Translations under genes and position numbers: made by a program | Part shown: positions 47,404 through 56,767 of the stretch, one piece after another | How positions within the stretch are numbered: the stretch's first letter is position 1 | Layout: every line of letters starts with the position of its first letter | From: Bacteroidia bacterium | GTDB lineage: Bacteria; Bacteroidota; Bacteroidia; NS11-12g; UBA9320 | Length of the DNA stretch: 64,000 nt | Reading direction: 5' to 3' | Assembly: GCA_020053795.1 (NCBI GenBank) | Contig: JAGVMN010000026.1 | Coordinates: 40,165 to 104,164 of the forward strand | The notes under the pieces: model-generated | Told to the model about the DNA's origin: nothing | Seen by the model: only the letters and a program-made list of their open reading frames with translations | The model's database searches: none

Positions 47404-48315
47404 ATGCCTTTTGACGTAACGATATTGGGCTCAAGTTCGGCGACACCTACGTTGACAAGGCGACATTCGTCGCAGGTGTTGCGATTTGGTGATGAAAAGT
47501 TTTTAATAGATTGCGGAGAGGGCACCCAAAATCGTTGCATGGAGTATGGCATTAACTTTCAGAAGATTTCGCATATTTTTATCAGCCATCTTCATGGTGA
47601 TCATTTCCTTGGTCTGTTTGGTATGATCAATACGATGAATTTGCTCTCCAGAAAAAAACCATTGACAATTTACACCACCCAAGGCCTAAAGAATTTATTG
47701 GACTTGCATTACAGCACCTGTAACCTCGTTCTCCATTTCGATGTGGAGGTAATTGAAATAATTCCAGATTTTCAAATAGTTTATGAAAGTGCTACAATAA
47801 AAGTTACCGCCATGCCCTTAGAGCACAGAATACCTTGTATTGGTTGGTTGTTTGAAGAAAAAAGGGGGGAACGCAAACTAAACTACGAACAATGCAAAAA
47901 ACTGGGCATACCATTCAAAGCATTTGCATCAATAAAGAATGGTGCCGACTTTAAAACAGATAATGGGACCTTATTTCCAAATGAAGAGTTGACCTTTGAA
48001 CCGCGTGAAACCTTGAGATATGCTTATATAACAGATACATTGGTTCAACCACAATTAAAAAAGCAGATATCGGGTGTCAATTTGTTGTATCACGAAGCTA
48101 CTTTCTTGCACAACCTTGAAAGCCGGGCACATGAGACATTCCATTCTACAGGTAAAGAGGCTGCCATTTTTGCAGCTCAGGCTAAAGTCGGACGGCTGAT
48201 AGTAGGACATTTTTCATCGCGATACAAAGATTTAGAAGCTCATATTGAGGAATGCCGCAGTCAATTTCCGAACAGCGATGTGGCAATTGAAGGTTCTGTG
48301 TTTCCAATAAAGTAA
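47404..48315 (+). CDS. rnz: Ribonuclease Z
   Basis: 303 residues, metallo-beta-lactamase fold. It removes 3' trailers of tRNA precursors. VTILGSSSATPTLTRRHSSQ, LIDCGEGTQNR, the metal site FISHLHGDHFLGLFGM, and AMPLEHRIPCIGWLF are as in the family. Later ligands are in YITDT and HSTGKEAA. The exosite hairpin near residues 155-190 is present, so it is a tRNase Z, not an unrelated hydrolase. Gene order STAS-rnz is seen here. Confidence 0.95.
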   Translation: MPFDVTILGSSSATPTLTRRHSSQVLRFGDEKFLIDCGEGTQNRCMEYGINFQKISHIFISHLHGDHFLGLFGMINTMNLLSRKKPLTIYTTQGLKNLLDLHYSTCNLVLHFDVEVIEIIPDFQIVYESATIKVTAMPLEHRIPCIGWLFEEKRGERKLNYEQCKKLGIPFKAFASIKNGADFKTDNGTLFPNEELTFEPRETLRYAYITDTLVQPQLKKQISGVNLLYHEATFLHNLESRAHETFHSTGKEAAIFAAQAKVGRLIVGHFSSRYKDLEAHIEECRSQFPNSDVAIEGSVFPIK

Positions 48316-48378
48316 TTTGTCAACATCCCAATCTTTAAAAGGTTCCGGTATAAGGTCTCATTACAAGCTGCAAGAAAT

Positions 48379-48386
48379 TAACTTTG
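48379..48386 (+). promoter_or_regulatory. -7 promoter box upstream of ftsK
   Basis: TAACTTTG, an exact TAnnTTTG match, 64 bases before the ftsK ATG. Confidence 0.5.
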
Positions 48387-48450
48387 CAAATACTTAGAAT
48401 CTTTAATGGCCGTATTTAAAAACTAATCCTCCTATGCCGAAAACGACAAA

Positions 48451-50838
48451 ATGATTTTGGAAAGAAAGCCAACTGCCGAAAAGAATAAACAATATTCAGG
48501 AGGATTGCTGAATATTATTTTATTAAAAAATGAGCGTGCCAGACGTTTTCTGGGAGGCTTTTTTATTTTATTTTCTATTTTCCTAATTCTTGCTTTTATT
48601 TCTTTTTTATTCACATGGAAACAAGACCAAAGTTTGATTCAAGGGCTTGATTGGAAGAGTTATTTCAAAATAAATCCCGATGCAGCCAAAAACTGGATGC
48701 GTTTGTTGGGTGCCCGTTTTGCCTTTCTTTTTATGTATAACGGCTTTGGGATAGCGGCCTTACCCATTCCTGTCATCATGTTTGCAGCCGGTCTGAAACT
48801 CTATACTGATTCTAAAAACCTCCCGCTTTACAAGATAACCCGATTTAGCGTTTTGCTCATTATCTGGCTTTCGCTTTTAATGGGTTTTCTGTTTGAAAAT
48901 TACAATCCGGTTCTGGGAGGAGTTTTCGGCAACAGATTCTTTTTGTGGCTCAAAGGATTGGTTGGTGTCGTTGGGGTTGTGTTGTTCCTTCTGCTCTATC
49001 TCTTCACTTTTACCGCCTTCGAATTCAGTTTTTATCCGTTAAAAAACTATCTCACCAATCGGCTTGAAAAAAAGATTCTGCCAACGGTGGGTGCAGACGA
49101 AGAAGATAACTACATTGATGAGGATTCTATTTTCGCAAAAGACAAGATTGAAATTCCGTTAGAAGTTGAGGAAGATGATGAATCAGGGCCCGAAGACCTG
49201 ACACTCGAAATTCGGAATAAACCAGTTTCCTCAATTATTGATGATGAGGTTGAATTGCTTATTGAAAAAGCCATACCGGAAGAAGATGAAGAATTTGGTC
49301 TGACGGAACCGCCTGAAAGACAAGGCATTGATACGCTTTTCGACCCCAGACTTGATTTGGCAGGATATCAGTTTCCTCAAATTGACTTTCTGAATGACTA
49401 TGGTGATTCAAAAAGTGAAGTCACCAAGGAGGACTTAGAGCGAAGTAAAAACCTGATTGTTGAAACACTCAAGAATTACAAAATCGGGATTTCACAGATA
49501 AAAGCGACGATCGGCCCTACGGTTACTCTTTTCGAAATAGTTCCTGCACCCGGGGTGAAAATATCGAAAATAAAAAATCTGGAAGACGATATTGCTTTAA
49601 GTCTGGCCGCTTTGGGCATCAGAATTATTGCCCCCATTCCGGGCAAAGGCACCATCGGAATAGAAGTTCCGAATAAGTCTCCTGAAGTCGTGTCTATGCG
49701 ATCTATGATAAGCAGCAGCAAGTTTATTGACTCAACAATGGATTTACCAGTTTGTTTAGGGAAAACGATTTCAAATGAAGTTCATGTAACCGACCTGACG
49801 AAAATGCCGCATTTGCTGATGGCCGGTGCTACGGGTCAGGGAAAATCTGTCGGGCTCAACGCCATGTTGGTATCCTTGCTTTATAAAAAACATCCTGCAG
49901 AGTTGAAACTGGTTTTGGTTGATCCGAAGAAAGTTGAGCTTACCTTATATAATGCAATTGAACGTCATTTTCTGGCCAAGTTGCCCGGAGAAGGAGATGC
50001 CATTATAACCGATAACAAAAAGGTAATCAACACCCTCAATTCCCTTTGCATAGAAATGGATAGCCGCTACGAGTTACTCCAACTGGCTATGGTTCGTAAT
50101 CTGAAAGAGTACAACGCAAAGTTTGTGAAACGAAAATTATTACCAACAGAAGGACACCGGTTTTTGCCATACATCGTGGTAGTTATTGACGAGGTGGCAG
50201 ATTTAATAATGACTGCCGGAAAAGAAGTGGAACATCCTATTGCCAGACTTGCCCAATTGGCCAGAGCAGTGGGTATTCATTTGGTTTTAGCCACTCAGCG
50301 ACCATCTGTAAATATTATCACGGGAACGATCAAAGCAAATTTCCCAGCCAGAATAGCATTCAGGGTAACTTCCAAAATAGACTCCCGAACCATTTTAGAT
50401 GCAAATGGTGCTGACCAGTTGATCGGAAAAGGCGATATGCTCTTTTCAAACGGCAGCGACCTTATTCGTCTGCAATGCCCTTTTGTTGATACGCCCGAGG
50501 TTGAGAGAATCACCAATTTCATAGGAGGACAAAGAGGCTATTCTTCTGCCTATATCTTGCCCGAATTTGAAGAAGAAAGTACCGGAGGTTATGAAGATGT
50601 GGATCCGAGTGACCGCGACGGGTTTTTTGAAGAAGCTGCCCGCATGGTGGTTCAGCATCAACAAGGATCGACATCCTTACTTCAAAGAAAACTAAAAATT
50701 GGATATAACAGGGCCGGAAGATTGATAGATCAATTGGAACAAGCTAATATTGTAGGCCCGTTCGAAGGCAGCAAAGCCCGGGCGGTGTTATTTCACGATG
50801 AATATAGTTTGGAACAGTATTTGAAAACGCTCGCATAA
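48451..50838 (+). CDS. ftsK: DNA translocase FtsK/SpoIIIE
   Basis: 795 residues. Four membrane helices lie in residues 34-195 and an acidic linker (about 210-310) follows, much shorter than in E. coli. The RecA-like motor holds Walker A GATGQGKS (G459 to S466) and Walker B IVVVIDEVADL. The winged-helix gamma domain closes the protein (QGSTSLLQRKLKIGYNRAGRLID, near 725), which recognises DNA polarity signals. It pumps the chromosome through the division septum. lolA follows 10 bp downstream. Confidence 0.96.
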   Translation: MILERKPTAEKNKQYSGGLLNIILLKNERARRFLGGFFILFSIFLILAFISFLFTWKQDQSLIQGLDWKSYFKINPDAAKNWMRLLGARFAFLFMYNGFGIAALPIPVIMFAAGLKLYTDSKNLPLYKITRFSVLLIIWLSLLMGFLFENYNPVLGGVFGNRFFLWLKGLVGVVGVVLFLLLYLFTFTAFEFSFYPLKNYLTNRLEKKILPTVGADEEDNYIDEDSIFAKDKIEIPLEVEEDDESGPEDLTLEIRNKPVSSIIDDEVELLIEKAIPEEDEEFGLTEPPERQGIDTLFDPRLDLAGYQFPQIDFLNDYGDSKSEVTKEDLERSKNLIVETLKNYKIGISQIKATIGPTVTLFEIVPAPGVKISKIKNLEDDIALSLAALGIRIIAPIPGKGTIGIEVPNKSPEVVSMRSMISSSKFIDSTMDLPVCLGKTISNEVHVTDLTKMPHLLMAGATGQGKSVGLNAMLVSLLYKKHPAELKLVLVDPKKVELTLYNAIERHFLAKLPGEGDAIITDNKKVINTLNSLCIEMDSRYELLQLAMVRNLKEYNAKFVKRKLLPTEGHRFLPYIVVVIDEVADLIMTAGKEVEHPIARLAQLARAVGIHLVLATQRPSVNIITGTIKANFPARIAFRVTSKIDSRTILDANGADQLIGKGDMLFSNGSDLIRLQCPFVDTPEVERITNFIGGQRGYSSAYILPEFEEESTGGYEDVDPSDRDGFFEEAARMVVQHQQGSTSLLQRKLKIGYNRAGRLIDQLEQANIVGPFEGSKARAVLFHDEYSLEQYLKTLA

Positions 50839-50848
50839 AACTCATAAA

Positions 50849-51511
50849 ATGAACAAAAAAACTTTTGTGTTTGCCTTAATGCCGATTTTTCTCGTTGTCA
50901 CACTTGCTTCTTTTATTGTGCAGAAGGACGACGTGGTGGCCACCAAAATTCTGGGCGAGGTAAGTAAAAAATACAGGTCATATAAAACCATTAAGGCCGG
51001 CTTCAAAGTATCCATGAAAAGCAAGCAAGATCAGGGAAATGTAACCCAGAGCGGAACACTATACCTGAAGGGGAAGAAATTCAGAATTGACATGTCCGGA
51101 CAGGAAATATACTGTGATGGTAAAACGCTTTGGACTTATCTGGCCGATGCCAATGAGGTACAAATTACAAAGTACGATCCGGGCAAGAATGAAATCAGCC
51201 CTTCCAGTATTTTCACCATCTATCAAAAGGGGTTTATTTATAAATATACAGGCGAAGAAATGGTGAAAGGCAAATCGGTTCAAAAAATAGAACTTTCGCC
51301 CAGGGATAAAGCCAAACCTTATTTCAAGGTTAAACTTTCGGTTGACAAGCTCGGCCGTAATATTAATGATATGACGGTTTTCAATAAGAGCGGCTTGGAA
51401 TCTAAATACGAAATAACCAATTTTATACCCAACGTTGCAATCACTGAAAATACTTTCAAATTCGATCCAAAAAGCAAACCGGGCGTTGTTGTTATTGATC
51501 TGACCAAATAG
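50849..51511 (+). CDS. lolA: Outer-membrane lipoprotein carrier protein LolA-like
   Basis: 220 residues with a signal segment (MNKKTFVFALMPIFLVVTLASFI). The mature beta-barrel half-cup has AGFKVSMKSKQDQ, GTLYLKGKKFRIDMSGQEIYCDGKTLWTYL and a closing VAITENTFKFD, matching the Bacteroidota LolA/DUF group. LolA ferries lipoproteins through the periplasm. It is 10 bp after ftsK and 5 bp before the DUF6438 gene, so likely an operon. The short helix that gates the hydrophobic pocket in E. coli LolA is not obvious. Confidence 0.88.
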   Translation: MNKKTFVFALMPIFLVVTLASFIVQKDDVVATKILGEVSKKYRSYKTIKAGFKVSMKSKQDQGNVTQSGTLYLKGKKFRIDMSGQEIYCDGKTLWTYLADANEVQITKYDPGKNEISPSSIFTIYQKGFIYKYTGEEMVKGKSVQKIELSPRDKAKPYFKVKLSVDKLGRNINDMTVFNKSGLESKYEITNFIPNVAITENTFKFDPKSKPGVVVIDLTK

Positions 51512-51516
51512 CGTTG

Positions 51517-51996
51517 ATGCGTATAATTACTGCGACTCTTTCCATTTTTATAATAAGCCTTATTACCCCTATATTTATTGGTTGCAATTCTCCCAAAAAA
51601 CTGACAAAGGAAAATGAACGCTATGAATTAAGCTACGAACGAACCACATGTTACGGAACCTGCCCACAATTCAAACTTGTGATTTACAATAGTGGACTAT
51701 TGACATACGAGGGTAAAATGTTTACTGAAAAAATCGGGATATGGCAAAAACAGATTTCACAAAAGGAATTGAACGACATTTATAAGAAGTTCGAGAAGGC
51801 TAATCTCAAGTATTATCAGAACGATTACCGTTCGGAATACACCGACCTGCCTTCTAAGATAATCACTTTCAAAAACGGTACTTTTCTCAAAACCATACGA
51901 ATTGAAGGCAAACATCCTGAATTACTGGATGAATTGACCGACTATTTAGATTCTATTGCCAATAGTTCTGATTGGGTAAATCAAAATCTTAATTAA
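51517..51996 (+). CDS. DUF6438-type lipoprotein
   Basis: 159 residues. A signal peptide ends in the lipobox ITPIFIGC, so Cys near residue 24 would be lipidated. The domain ERTTCYGTCPQFKLVIYNSGLLTYEG is the hallmark of DUF6438, with the two cysteines of TTCYGTCP conserved. It follows lolA by five bases, fitting a lipoprotein/envelope unit. Function unknown. A TTG three bases upstream of the chosen ATG is possible but less likely. Confidence 0.8.
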   Translation: MRIITATLSIFIISLITPIFIGCNSPKKLTKENERYELSYERTTCYGTCPQFKLVIYNSGLLTYEGKMFTEKIGIWQKQISQKELNDIYKKFEKANLKYYQNDYRSEYTDLPSKIITFKNGTFLKTIRIEGKHPELLDELTDYLDSIANSSDWVNQNLN

Positions 51997-52580
51997 TTTT
52001 ACAATGGGATTCGTGTGTCGGAATATTATGCCACACATCTGTAAGAAGCGTTTCAGGGGGCATTAAATGTGGGTGTTGATTTTCATTCTACATATTGGTT
52101 GCCTGTTTTGAGCGGTATTAAAAAACTTTTAGGTTAAAACTTGCCATTCAATCCAATTCTGGTATCTCTGTTATTGGGGTTAAGGGTTCATGTGTCGTCA
52201 AATTGAATTTTATTAAGCTCAATGTCCATCTTGCAACTGAAAGAAATTTTCGCAAACCTGGTTTCGCGGTATTGCTGATAAATATCCGATTCAATTTATA
52301 GGTTGACTTTTCATTTGAGAATATTTCGAAACAGCTTGGAAGAAACACTTTTTTTGAACCGCCAACTTATTGGCACATTCTCAAAACAGCATGAATTTAC
52401 TTGTCATCTTAACGTAATTTTCAAATAAAGCAATTAATCCTTTTTTTTTTTACCCTTATTTTACTCATTTTTGCATTGTACTTTTCATAGACATTTCTTT
52501 GCACAAAAAGGAGCAATTCTTTGAACCGTTGACGTTGACAGAGAAATTCATTGAGAAAAAGTTTAAATTTTTTTATACCC
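51997..52580. other. Gene-free stretch before the ASP-box protein
   Basis: 584 bp without a convincing gene on either strand. A small hairpin (GTGTG...CACAC, about 52012-52036) lies just after the DUF6438 stop, and a run of 11 T is at 52441-52451. A 66-codon minus-strand frame at 52148-52348 has no family resemblance. Nothing else is seen. Confidence 0.6.
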
Positions 52581-55022
52581 ATGCAAATGCAAAGATTTAC
52601 TGTTCAACCGCTTATAATTCTATCTGTTATTCTGGTAGGTATTGCTTTCTGGTCATTAAACAGAAGCCCATTGAGAAAATTAAGCAATGTACACAAAGGT
52701 CCCAGCCACCCTGCCTACTACGAGCAGTTAAAACTGATGAAACAAAATGAAGCAGGTGAGATTCCGGTAGGTCTTAGAAATAATTGGTACAAACACGACA
52801 AATTGTTTAAACAATCAGAAAATCTTCTGAATATAGCGGAGTGGGGACCAACCAATGTTGGCGGTAGAACCAGAGCATTGGCTATTGATTTGGCCAATAG
52901 TAATCGAATTCTTGCAGGGGCTGCTTCAGGCGGTATGTGGCTAAGCGAAGACCGCGGAAAAACCTGGAATTTGCGTGATGATCATGCCCTGTCACTCGTG
53001 GTGACCTGTGTCACACAAAATCCTCTCAAGAAAAATGAATTTTACTATGGAACAGGTGAAAGTACTGGAAATTCAACCGGTATAGCCGGCAACGGGGTTT
53101 TTAAATCAGATGACAATGGGCTGTCATTTTCTCAATTACCTGCAACCAACACGAGTAATTTCACCTCAATTTGGGATATCAAACATTCTTTGACCGATTC
53201 CAATACCCTCTTTGTTGCAACCAACAGTGCGGGCCTATGGAAATCAATTGATGCCGGAAAAACCTTTACCCGAATATATTCTACCAGTAGCCCGGTACAT
53301 GAAATCGAGGTATTTGAAGATACAACCATTATGTTTACCGTGCAAGGGTCTGGAATTTTCCAAATGCAGGAGAAAAGCACGTCTCCAATAAAATTGGGAG
53401 GGGGACTACCGACATCCTCTTTGGGTCGTATTTCGCTAAGTTATTGCCAATCTTATCCAGATACCATGTATGCACAGTTTATGGGTTCCGGCAGTACGGC
53501 AAGCAAAGGCATTTACCGATCGAATGATCGGGGATTGTCTTGGATCACTTTAACCAATCCACCTACATCAACCATCAGCTACTCATGGGCATGGTATAGT
53601 TTCGACATTGCTGTTCATCCTACAAATTCAGATTGGCTCATTAGTGTATCTGTGTCAGCAGGATTCAGCAAAGATGGCGGAATAACGTGGTCAACGCTCA
53701 AAGGTTCTCATGCAGACTATCATACGGTTCGATTCTTTCCTGGTGAAAATAATCTGCTGATTGGTAATGACGGCGGTATTTATGAATACAATACGGCAAC
53801 GGCTGGCTCCGCATTTATAGATCGTAAAACAGGATACAAGGTAACGCAGTTCTATTCCGGGGCTTATTTCCCCACAGGACAAGATATTATTGGCGGCACG
53901 CAGGACAATGGTACCAAATTGAGTACCGCTGAAAATATTAATTTTTTAGGTATTTTGGGAGGAGATGGATCTTATTGTGCTATTGATCAGAAAAGAGGTT
54001 CAACAGTTTATGCGTCATCACAAAACGCTGTACTTCGCAGATCCAATGTTTCTAATATAACTTCATGGACCGACATTGACAATGCCTTTCTTGAATCCGG
54101 AGAACAGGTTTGGTTCATTAATCCTTTTGAAATCAATCCAATTGACGGTGATCAGGTCTATTTTCCTACAAAACAACGTTTATGGCGGTCAGCAGATCAG
54201 GGCAATAATTGGTCTCAGCTTACCAATAAGCTTATTGGGGCAATTTATTCAGTAGCGGTAACTCCTCAGGCCAATCCTACTGTTTACATAGGTGGGCAAA
54301 GCAGTCTGTTTTACCGTATCAACAATGCAATGACTGCAACTCCTGGTAGTGAATACATGATGACGACACTTGTTCCGACTGCTGCCAAAGGTGGCTTCAT
54401 TGGCAACATAGAGATCAATCCTTTGAACGAAAAAACGCTGTATCTTGCCATGAGCAATCTTTCTACCAATCCGAGACTTTGGAAAGTTTGGAATGCCGAT
54501 TCCGACACGCCTACCTGGGTCAATATCAGTTCGAACCTTCCCTCTGAATTACCTGTTAACTGGATCGAAGTTGATGCCATTGACACGAATATGATGGCGG
54601 CTGCAACCGATTTCGGGCTGTACACTTCTATAAACGGCGGTGCTTCTTGGGAAAAAGAGATGAGTATTCCCAATGTTTCTATCCCCATGATCAGACTCCG
54701 GGCAAAAGACCGTCAGTTGTTTATTTTCACTCACGGCAGAGGGGTTTGGAAGAGCAATATGCCAAGAGATGCTGTTGGTATTTCTAAAAATCCGACTTCT
54801 TTGTTTGTCTCTATTTATCCCAATCCTACCTCCGACATATTAAAAATTAAAAGTACTCTGGCCATCAAAGAGGTTAGCTTATTCACGCTTGCCGGAAGCA
54901 AGGTTTTTGGGGTCAAGGAATCAAGTGAGATTGATATTGCTTCATTACCCTCAGGTGCTTTTATTGTGACAGTAGAACTGGCAGATGGAAACCGGGTAAC
55001 CAAGAAAATATTGAAGCAATAA
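52581..55022 (+). CDS. Secreted ASP-box beta-propeller protein with T9SS sorting domain
   Basis: 813 residues. The N-terminal hydrophobic signal (LIILSVILVGIAFWSL) is followed by a VPS10/sialidase-like double propeller with at least seven ASP boxes of the form S-x-D-x-G-x-(T/S)-(W/F): SEDRGKTW, SDDNGLSF, SIDAGKTF, SNDRGLSW, SKDGGITW, SADQGNNW and SINGGASW. The last 80 residues are a type-A type IX secretion sorting domain (VSIYPNPTSDILKIK...VTKKILKQ), so the protein is exported across the outer membrane and anchored or released. Substrate unknown. The start at M-Q-M-Q-R is chosen; an upstream TTG is not needed. Confidence 0.9.
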   Translation: MQMQRFTVQPLIILSVILVGIAFWSLNRSPLRKLSNVHKGPSHPAYYEQLKLMKQNEAGEIPVGLRNNWYKHDKLFKQSENLLNIAEWGPTNVGGRTRALAIDLANSNRILAGAASGGMWLSEDRGKTWNLRDDHALSLVVTCVTQNPLKKNEFYYGTGESTGNSTGIAGNGVFKSDDNGLSFSQLPATNTSNFTSIWDIKHSLTDSNTLFVATNSAGLWKSIDAGKTFTRIYSTSSPVHEIEVFEDTTIMFTVQGSGIFQMQEKSTSPIKLGGGLPTSSLGRISLSYCQSYPDTMYAQFMGSGSTASKGIYRSNDRGLSWITLTNPPTSTISYSWAWYSFDIAVHPTNSDWLISVSVSAGFSKDGGITWSTLKGSHADYHTVRFFPGENNLLIGNDGGIYEYNTATAGSAFIDRKTGYKVTQFYSGAYFPTGQDIIGGTQDNGTKLSTAENINFLGILGGDGSYCAIDQKRGSTVYASSQNAVLRRSNVSNITSWTDIDNAFLESGEQVWFINPFEINPIDGDQVYFPTKQRLWRSADQGNNWSQLTNKLIGAIYSVAVTPQANPTVYIGGQSSLFYRINNAMTATPGSEYMMTTLVPTAAKGGFIGNIEINPLNEKTLYLAMSNLSTNPRLWKVWNADSDTPTWVNISSNLPSELPVNWIEVDAIDTNMMAAATDFGLYTSINGGASWEKEMSIPNVSIPMIRLRAKDRQLFIFTHGRGVWKSNMPRDAVGISKNPTSLFVSIYPNPTSDILKIKSTLAIKEVSLFTLAGSKVFGVKESSEIDIASLPSGAFIVTVELADGNRVTKKILKQ

Positions 55023-55398
55023 GGAAAATTCTGTCAACATTGCAAACCCGCTTTTCCGCATTCCATCGTAGCTTTAAGACGCTATATTTTTGCAGATTAC
55101 CCTTCTTAATTCCATCCTGATCCACAGCAAATGACTTCGCCCTTCGGTTGTTTTTGCCCTTTATTATCAATGATGACTGCGGTTAACTTATTTGCCGGTT
55201 GGCCTTAGAAAGACGTGCTTCAAAGTTGCTTTATCAGAGTTCCCTATGTTGACGCAGGTTGTCAACCCGTATCTACTGAACTTTGGCTCAACTGCCACCG
55301 GTGATCGAAATAATCTGAATTTTTTAATTGCAACTGTTCGACAATTATGGTAAAACCTGTCAAACAGCAAGAAAATCCGAAACAGCCTCCTGTTTTTA
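55023..55398. other. Gene-free stretch between convergent genes
   Basis: 376 bp between the stop of the ASP-box protein and the stop of the DUF5723 gene. An isolated exact -7 box TATTTTTG is at 55085-55092 (plus strand), but no gene or terminator follows. Short frames on the minus strand here have no family resemblance. Confidence 0.5.
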
Positions 55399-56766
55399 TT
55401 ACTTCTCCTTCTTTCTGGCGATCGTAAACCCCATCCCGAACCTGATATTTAACATACGGGCTGATGAAATTTGAATGGCGTTAATGAGATTATCCGTAAT
55501 GAAATGCACCTGAAAAGGTCCACCGTTAAGTGTAAGTCCCAAACCAAGATTGTTGAAGGTTTTGTTCATCATGGTATAGGAAACAGAAACACCCAACACT
55601 TTGGTGAATTTTGAATTCCAACTCAAGGTCAAGGCAGGATGAAATTTGCGAAAGTAGTAAGATCCGTAAAATAAAATTCCTGCATGATGATTTTTTGTGA
55701 TGTGAAAATTTCCGCCCAGGTAGAAATGAGTGAAAAGACTTCTGTTAAAAGACTCATACGTGGTATCAACCCCAATGACCTTAATAATACTGTCTGCCAT
55801 ATCCCTGAGCGAATTTTCAAAATCTGATGAATCTTTGAAAAACCCACTGAAATCGGCACCGCTAAAAGTAGCCGTTGAATTGGGATTTCTGCTAACGATA
55901 TTGGTAACATTTGAATTCCATTTTATGAAGCCCATATCTATGATACTGGCCGATAGAGATACTTTTTTTGTAATGAAGTATTGTGCCCCTATATCTAAAC
56001 CGAAGCCACTGTTTTTGAAACTCATTAAAGAATTAAGATAACCACTAGGTCCTCTTTTGAACGCTGTATCCGTTAAACCAACCCAAGACGATGCAGTGTT
56101 AATCTTTACATCAGACGACAAGGTGTAGCTAAAATCTCCGGGATCGGTTCTAAAGCTCAAATCGCTTTTCTCTGCCCAAACAATGCTAATTCCCTGCAAA
56201 TATTTGATTTTAAAACCATAGCTGAATTTATCGTTTTTCTTTCTTCCATACCATATACCATGTTCTATAAACTGCATCATGTCAAGGCCAAAGTCGAAAT
56301 TGAAATTATATCCCAGATTTTCGCCACCGTTACCTTCCAGTAATAATTTAAAAAGATCACCCGGATAACTTAATCTCGATGTGGTTCGAAGTGTGGCATT
56401 GTATCCAAAATGATTTTTTAGTATCCTGAATCCAAAATGAAGAAGGTCAATATTCAACTCGGCACTAATATAATTTTCCTTTCTGAAAATATCGGCAAGT
56501 TTCGAGACGTTCAAATTAAAGGAATCATTCCCGGCCGACTGAAATGCACTGTTGAAAGCCTTGAGATTCAGCTTGCTGTTTGAAATATTGATATAGTTAG
56601 ATCCAAGGACAGGAATTCCGATATAAAATCTGGCATCGGGCATCAGACCGGGATTGACATAGGTTCGCTGCCACATAGATTTCATATTGTAGAGCGTTAC
56701 ATTTTGCTGAGCATTAGCAATACAACCAGCAAAAATCAAAACAATATATAACAAATTCCTTTTCAC
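55399..56766 (-). CDS. DUF5723-family outer-membrane barrel protein
   Basis: 455 residues with a signal peptide (MKRNLLYIVLIFAGCIANAQQ). The start of the mature part, LYNMKSMWQRTYVNPGLMPD, then GIPVLGSNYINISNS, is the pattern of DUF5723/PorP-like barrels. Strands alternate to the end (NIRFGMGFTIARKKEK). It lies two bases after a large lipoprotein gene on the same strand and is probably a functional pair with it. Function unknown. Confidence 0.83.
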   Translation of the reverse strand: MKRNLLYIVLIFAGCIANAQQNVTLYNMKSMWQRTYVNPGLMPDARFYIGIPVLGSNYINISNSKLNLKAFNSAFQSAGNDSFNLNVSKLADIFRKENYISAELNIDLLHFGFRILKNHFGYNATLRTTSRLSYPGDLFKLLLEGNGGENLGYNFNFDFGLDMMQFIEHGIWYGRKKNDKFSYGFKIKYLQGISIVWAEKSDLSFRTDPGDFSYTLSSDVKINTASSWVGLTDTAFKRGPSGYLNSLMSFKNSGFGLDIGAQYFITKKVSLSASIIDMGFIKWNSNVTNIVSRNPNSTATFSGADFSGFFKDSSDFENSLRDMADSIIKVIGVDTTYESFNRSLFTHFYLGGNFHITKNHHAGILFYGSYYFRKFHPALTLSWNSKFTKVLGVSVSYTMMNKTFNNLGLGLTLNGGPFQVHFITDNLINAIQISSARMLNIRFGMGFTIARKKEK

Positions 56767-56767
56767 C

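Noticed and set aside
52148..52348. 66-codon minus-strand reading frame
   Set aside because: No signal, domain or neighbour context; base composition is that of the surrounding AT-rich gap.
55188..55370. 60-codon minus-strand reading frame between convergent genes
   Set aside because: No recognisable motif and no promoter on that strand.
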